A stretch of DNA of 64,000 bases. It comes from Soonwooa sp032078105. GTDB lineage: Bacteria; Bacteroidota; Bacteroidia; Flavobacteriales; Weeksellaceae. The translations under genes and the position numbers were made by a program. Shown here piece by piece: positions 60,831 through 64,000 of the stretch (position 1 is its first letter; each line of letters opens with the position of its first letter). The stretch is from contig JBJZOS010000006.1 in NCBI GenBank assembly GCA_046269235.1, positions 1-64,000 of the forward strand, written 5' to 3'. Below the pieces are notes generated by a model that was not told where the DNA came from, did not search any database, and saw nothing but the letters and a program-made list of their open reading frames with translations.

Positions 60831-61589
60831 ATGAAAAAAGTTTTATGTTCTTTAGCGGTAGGGATTGCTGCTTTATCTTTTAGCCAAATTAATGACACAC
60901 AAGGCTTTGAAGTTGATAATGGGAACTATGTTAACATTTCTTTTTTTAGAAGTAAAACCATGCCGGTTTGCGAAGGAACCTATGCGTTAATAAGAAATTT
61001 CTGGAGTGGTGGCAAAGCAGGATCAACTACTTTTTCTTCATTTTCATCTAATGGAGGTGCTATTGATATCAATTTCAAATATCGTGTCAATACATTAGGC
61101 TCAGGAAAGGTGGTAGAAGGTAGTATGAAGGTAGAATACTCTGCAGATGGTGGAACTAATTATACAGAAATCGGGAATGTCAATTTTAATCAAGTGTTAA
61201 GTTGTACTACGTTTTCTTATCAGATTCCGCAAGGCGAAGTTCCTCAAAATGCAAATTTCAAACTTCGCGTTTCAGGACAACAAGCTGGGGCAGGCGATTA
61301 TTATTTGATTCTTGATGATTTTAGGATCTCCCAAGGTACACTGGCTACTTCTGATGTTGCTAAGCATGATTTTAAAATATATCCCAATCCAGTCAAGAAT
61401 ATGTTGATGATTAATTCTTCTTCCAAATTGACAGAGGCGAAAATTTCTGATGTCTCTGGCAGATTGATAAAAACTGAAAATTTGAAAGATAATAAAATAG
61501 ATGTGTCTTCGCTGAAAGCAGGAAGTTACTTGATTACAGTAACCGACGAAAATTCTAAGCAAACGACTTCAAAGTTTGTGAAGAATTAG
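60831..61589 (+). CDS. Secreted protein with T9SS type A sorting domain
   Basis: A 252-residue protein: signal peptide (MKKVLCSLAVGIAALSFSQ), a beta-sandwich-like domain of about 150 residues (VEYSADGGTNYTEIGNVNFN, FKLRVSGQQAGAGDYYLILDDFRIS) of the jelly-roll or carbohydrate-binding kind, and a C-terminal T9SS domain (FKIYPNPVKNMLMINS, ISDVSGRLIKTENL, LKAGSYLITV, SKFVKN). Exported to the surface by T9SS; ligand unknown. Confidence 0.85.
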   Translation: MKKVLCSLAVGIAALSFSQINDTQGFEVDNGNYVNISFFRSKTMPVCEGTYALIRNFWSGGKAGSTTFSSFSSNGGAIDINFKYRVNTLGSGKVVEGSMKVEYSADGGTNYTEIGNVNFNQVLSCTTFSYQIPQGEVPQNANFKLRVSGQQAGAGDYYLILDDFRISQGTLATSDVAKHDFKIYPNPVKNMLMINSSSKLTEAKISDVSGRLIKTENLKDNKIDVSSLKAGSYLITVTDENSKQTTSKFVKN

Positions 61590-61597
61590 GATTATAT

Positions 61598-61627
61598 AAA
61601 AAAGGCTGTCAATTGACAGCCTTTTTC
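61598..61627. terminator. Bidirectional terminator (perfect palindrome)
   Basis: AAAAAGGCTGTC and GACAGCCTTTTT flank AATT between convergent genes. Confidence 0.85.
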
Positions 61628-61644
61628 TTTTTATAATATCAAAA

Positions 61645-62274
61645 TTAGAATTTATAATTCAATCCAACTTGGAACGTATTATTTCTGTTCTTGTTATCAT
61701 CGTTTTGCAATGATGTGTTACCATCTTTATTAATGTCTGTAAATCCAGCAACGTATCTAGCATTAACTCCGAAGTTTTCTGTAACGTTGAAACCAACACC
61801 TAAAGCTGCTCCCATGTTAAAGCTGTTATAGTTGTCTTTTGCATCGTAAGTATTAGAAGCTACAGTATTACCATTAACTTTAATATCTCCTTTTTGCTTT
61901 GCGTTAACTAGGAAACCAAATTCTGGTCCAGCTTCAATATAAAATTCTGGAGTCGCTTTGAATTGGAACATTACAGGTACTGTAATATAATCCAAATTTA
62001 ACTTACCATCAATTGTTGTTGTATTCCCTAAAGCTGTGTAAGTTCTTTTAACCTCAGCACCTTGTTGGCTATATAAAACCTCTGGTTGGATGCTGAATTG
62101 TTCAGAAAGTGGTGCATTCATGAAAAGACCACCGTAAAATCCTACTTTTGATTTTGAGTCCTCAAACCCGTCTTTTGAAATTGATGAAATATTAGCTCCC
62201 GCCTTGATACCGAATTGTTGTGCGAATGACATTGATCCTACTACAACTGCTAATCCTACAAATAACTTTTTCAT
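61645..62274 (-). CDS. PorT-like outer-membrane beta-barrel protein
   Basis: A 209-residue protein with signal peptide (MKKLFVGLAVVVGSMSFAQ) and the OMP_b-brl_2 pattern: FGIKAGANISSI, VGFYGGLFMNAPLSEQFSIQPEVLYSQQG, LDYITVPVMFQFKATPEFYIEAGPEFGFLV, NFGVNARYVAGF and terminal FQVGLNYKF. It is the intact relative of the interrupted gene at 27181-27705. The 220 bp upstream are AT-rich and show no clear -7 box. Confidence 0.85.
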   Translation of the reverse strand: MKKLFVGLAVVVGSMSFAQQFGIKAGANISSISKDGFEDSKSKVGFYGGLFMNAPLSEQFSIQPEVLYSQQGAEVKRTYTALGNTTTIDGKLNLDYITVPVMFQFKATPEFYIEAGPEFGFLVNAKQKGDIKVNGNTVASNTYDAKDNYNSFNMGAALGVGFNVTENFGVNARYVAGFTDINKDGNTSLQNDDNKNRNNTFQVGLNYKF

Positions 62275-62494
62275 AATATTAAATTTTAAATTTCAATTTT
62301 TAATTTTTTGTTTTACGCCAAGAGTACTTTCAAATACTTTGCCAAAAATTTATTTATTTCGAAATTTAATTCAATAATTTTTCGTTGCTTGTTAAAATTT
62401 TGAGATTAAGATGTTGATATTTAATAGTTTATTATTAGTTTACAAAAATGTCAAAAACAGTCGCATTTTAGTTGAAAATAGTAGTAAATCTTGA

Positions 62495-63538
62495 CTACTT
62501 CTTTAAGCTTTTATAGAAATCTAAGGCAGATATTAGCTTAGATTCGCTTACTTTTTGATCAAAAACACCAATTCCAATACCTTCAATTAATGAAAAATTG
62601 ATGTTGGCATCAGTATTTTTCTTGTCATTATGCATCAAAGATAGTATTGCCTCATTACTAAAATCCACAATATCAACATACGGAAAGAATGTTTGAATTT
62701 TGTGAATAATTTCTAAACTGGTTTCTTCAGTAATTAGTTGATTGAGATAAGAAAGATGCGTCTCGATAATCATGCCCAATGCCACAGCCTCACCATGAGG
62801 AAGTAATTGGTTATTGGCTAGATAAAGGCTTTCGATGGCGTGACCAACGGTGTGTCCGAAGTTTAGATTTTTGCGTATGTTTTCTTCTTTAAAATCTTTT
62901 TCGACAACCTCGTGTTTTATTTCTGTACTTCGGAAAATGTGAGGACTTATACTTTCTATATTAAGTTCTGCAATTTGGCTTAGGTCTTCCCAATGCTTCG
63001 CATCAGCAATAATCCCGTGTTTCAGCATTTCAGCAAAACCACTTCTTAATTGTACAAAATCTAGGCTTTTCAAAAAAGGAGGATATATAAAGACCTTCTC
63101 AGACTTAGCGAAAGTCCCAATGATATTTTTTAAAAACTGATGGTCGATGCCTGTTTTTCCACCGATGGAAGCATCGCACATCGCTAATAAGCTTGTCGGA
63201 ATATTGATAAATTTAATACCTCTTTTATAAGTAGAAGCAACAAAACCACCCAAGTCAGTGATAACGCCTCCTCCAAGATTGATGATAAGAGCTTTTCTGT
63301 CAGCTTCAAACTCCGAAAGGATTTCCCAAAGTTGAACCGCAGTTTCTATGTTTTTATGTTCTTCACCAGCTTCTATTTCGATAATCTCAAACGGAACATT
63401 GGTTTCCATATTAGCAAGCAAAATCGGAAGACAATATTCGTGGGTGTTTTCGTCAACCAAAATGAAAATTTTGCTCGTCGAATTGTCGTTTAAAAATTGA
63501 TTTAATCCCGCGAATTCATCGTCTAATAAAGTAATCAT
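62495..63538 (-). CDS. aroB: 3-dehydroquinate synthase
   Basis: A 347-residue enzyme converting DAHP to 3-dehydroquinate in the shikimate pathway, using NAD and a divalent metal. Signatures are LINLGGGVITDLGGFVASTYKRG (NAD binding), NIPTSLLAMCDASIGGKTGID and NLNFGHTVGHAIES with metal-binding histidines, plus LPHGEAVALGM. Length is standard. Divergent from the proline dehydrogenase gene at the right edge. Confidence 0.96.
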   Translation of the reverse strand: MITLLDDEFAGLNQFLNDNSTSKIFILVDENTHEYCLPILLANMETNVPFEIIEIEAGEEHKNIETAVQLWEILSEFEADRKALIINLGGGVITDLGGFVASTYKRGIKFINIPTSLLAMCDASIGGKTGIDHQFLKNIIGTFAKSEKVFIYPPFLKSLDFVQLRSGFAEMLKHGIIADAKHWEDLSQIAELNIESISPHIFRSTEIKHEVVEKDFKEENIRKNLNFGHTVGHAIESLYLANNQLLPHGEAVALGMIIETHLSYLNQLITEETSLEIIHKIQTFFPYVDIVDFSNEAILSLMHNDKKNTDANINFSLIEGIGIGVFDQKVSESKLISALDFYKSLKK

Positions 63539-63552
63539 AAAATGCTTTTTTG

Positions 63553-63560
63553 CAAAAATA
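63553..63560 (-). promoter_or_regulatory. -7 box of aroB
   Basis: Minus-strand TATTTTTG, exact TAnnTTTG, ends 14 nt before the aroB ATG. Confidence 0.5.
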
Positions 63561-63638
63561 TGAGAATTTTTATCAAGAATAGGTTTTTAAAATGTATTAT
63601 TTTTCGACTTAATTCAAGTTTTAATGCCTAGGAATGCT

Positions 63639-63646
63639 TATTTTTG
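63639..63646 (+). promoter_or_regulatory. -7 box of the proline dehydrogenase gene
   Basis: TATTTTTG, exact TAnnTTTG, ends 23 nt before the ATG at 63670. Confidence 0.45.
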
Positions 63647-63669
63647 AGAATTCAAATTTTATTCAAGAT

Positions 63670-64000
63670 ATGAGTATTTTTAATGATACTAAACTGGCCT
63701 TTGCAGATAAAACAGATGCGCAACTTAAGAAGGCTTTTTGGATGTTCAAAGCGATCGAAAATCCAAGTTTGACAAGTGTAGGTGTTTCAATGCTTAACTT
63801 TGTGGTGAGAAATAATTTTCCTTTTGTTGATGGTATTGTAAAGCAAACTTTGTTCGAGCAATTTTGCGGTGGCGAGACGCGTGAGGAAAGTATGAAAGTT
63901 GTAAAAACGTTATTCAAACACAGGATAGGAAGTATTTTCGATTACTCTATCGAAGGAAAAGTTGATGAAGAAGCTTTTGAGGCTTTTTGTAAAGAAATTA
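63670..64000 (+). CDS. Proline dehydrogenase, N-terminal part (cut by window edge)
   Basis: An open frame from ATG 63670 to the window end encodes 110 residues beginning MSIFNDTKLAFADKTDAQL. The blocks AFWMFKAIENPSLTSVG, FVVRNNFPFVDGIVKQTLFE and QFCGGETREESMKVVKTLFK match the N-terminus of Bacteroidota single-domain proline dehydrogenases, which oxidise proline to pyrroline-5-carboxylate with FAD. The catalytic barrel lies outside the window, so the call rests on the N-terminus alone. Confidence 0.8.
   Translation, partial: MSIFNDTKLAFADKTDAQLKKAFWMFKAIENPSLTSVGVSMLNFVVRNNFPFVDGIVKQTLFEQFCGGETREESMKVVKTLFKHRIGSIFDYSIEGKVDEEAFEAFCKEI

Overview
The window is a chromosomal stretch of a flavobacterium of the Bacteroidota, most likely from the Chryseobacterium/Weeksellaceae group. 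The evidence is: AT-rich DNA; a fused SecDF; GldF/GldG of the gliding and type IX secretion (T9SS) machinery; several secreted proteins with T9SS type A C-terminal sorting domains; an F-type ATP synthase operon without atpD and atpC; and Bacteroidota-type -7 promoter boxes (TAnnTTTG) in place of classical -10 boxes ahead of many genes. I see no tRNA, rRNA, CRISPR array, insertion sequence or prophage. The species cannot be named from sequence reading alone.

Layout. 1-8.8 kb: PnuC-type vitamin transporter, amino-acid permease, Ycf48-like secreted beta-propeller, hemN, secDF. 8.8-12.7 kb: Tet-type MFS efflux pump, tatA-like gene, PAP2 phosphatase, rlmH, YihY membrane protein. 12.7-20.5 kb (minus strand): hypothetical membrane protein, nhaA, rel (ppGpp synthetase/hydrolase), GNAT acetyltransferase, gldG, gldF, hemJ. 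20.5-24.7 kb: T9SS metalloprotease, SAM hydroxide adenosyltransferase, phoH. 25-27.7 kb: a decaying cluster of four small outer-membrane beta-barrel genes, two intact and two broken. 27.9-34.9 kb: ffh, then a small membrane gene and atpBEFHAG. 34.9-39.7 kb: a LytS/LytTR-type two-component pair divergent from two secreted proteins. 39.9-44.6 kb: CNNM/CorC transporter, clpS, DUF4230 protein, thioredoxin-like lipoprotein, MazG-like pyrophosphohydrolase, acyl-CoA dehydrogenase. 44.7-50.3 kb: secreted endonuclease I, SatD-DUF3307 pair, purC-purF. 50.4-57.3 kb: four-repeat helix-hairpin-helix protein, lipoprotein and OmpA pair, MerR regulator, TonB-dependent receptor, DbpA-like helicase. 57.8-64 kb: rpsA, EamA transporter, T9SS protein, beta-barrel protein, aroB, and the start of a proline dehydrogenase gene.

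Most of the window is housekeeping. The most interesting parts are: (i) the satD-DUF3307 operon, preceded by direct 29-bp-spaced copies plus one inverted copy of a TTTCGCTAATATTT motif that abuts its promoter, where SatD itself carries cyclase-like motifs and a C-terminal helix-turn-helix; (ii) the beta-barrel cluster, in which one gene is shredded and another has a lone in-frame TAG right after its signal peptide; (iii) several promoters so close to the start codon that leaderless mRNAs are predicted; and (iv) structured intergenic DNA: GC-rich interspersed repeats, two adjacent heptamer arrays, and hairpins inside the ATP synthase operon. All functional calls rest on reading the translated sequences and on recalled family knowledge; no database search was run.
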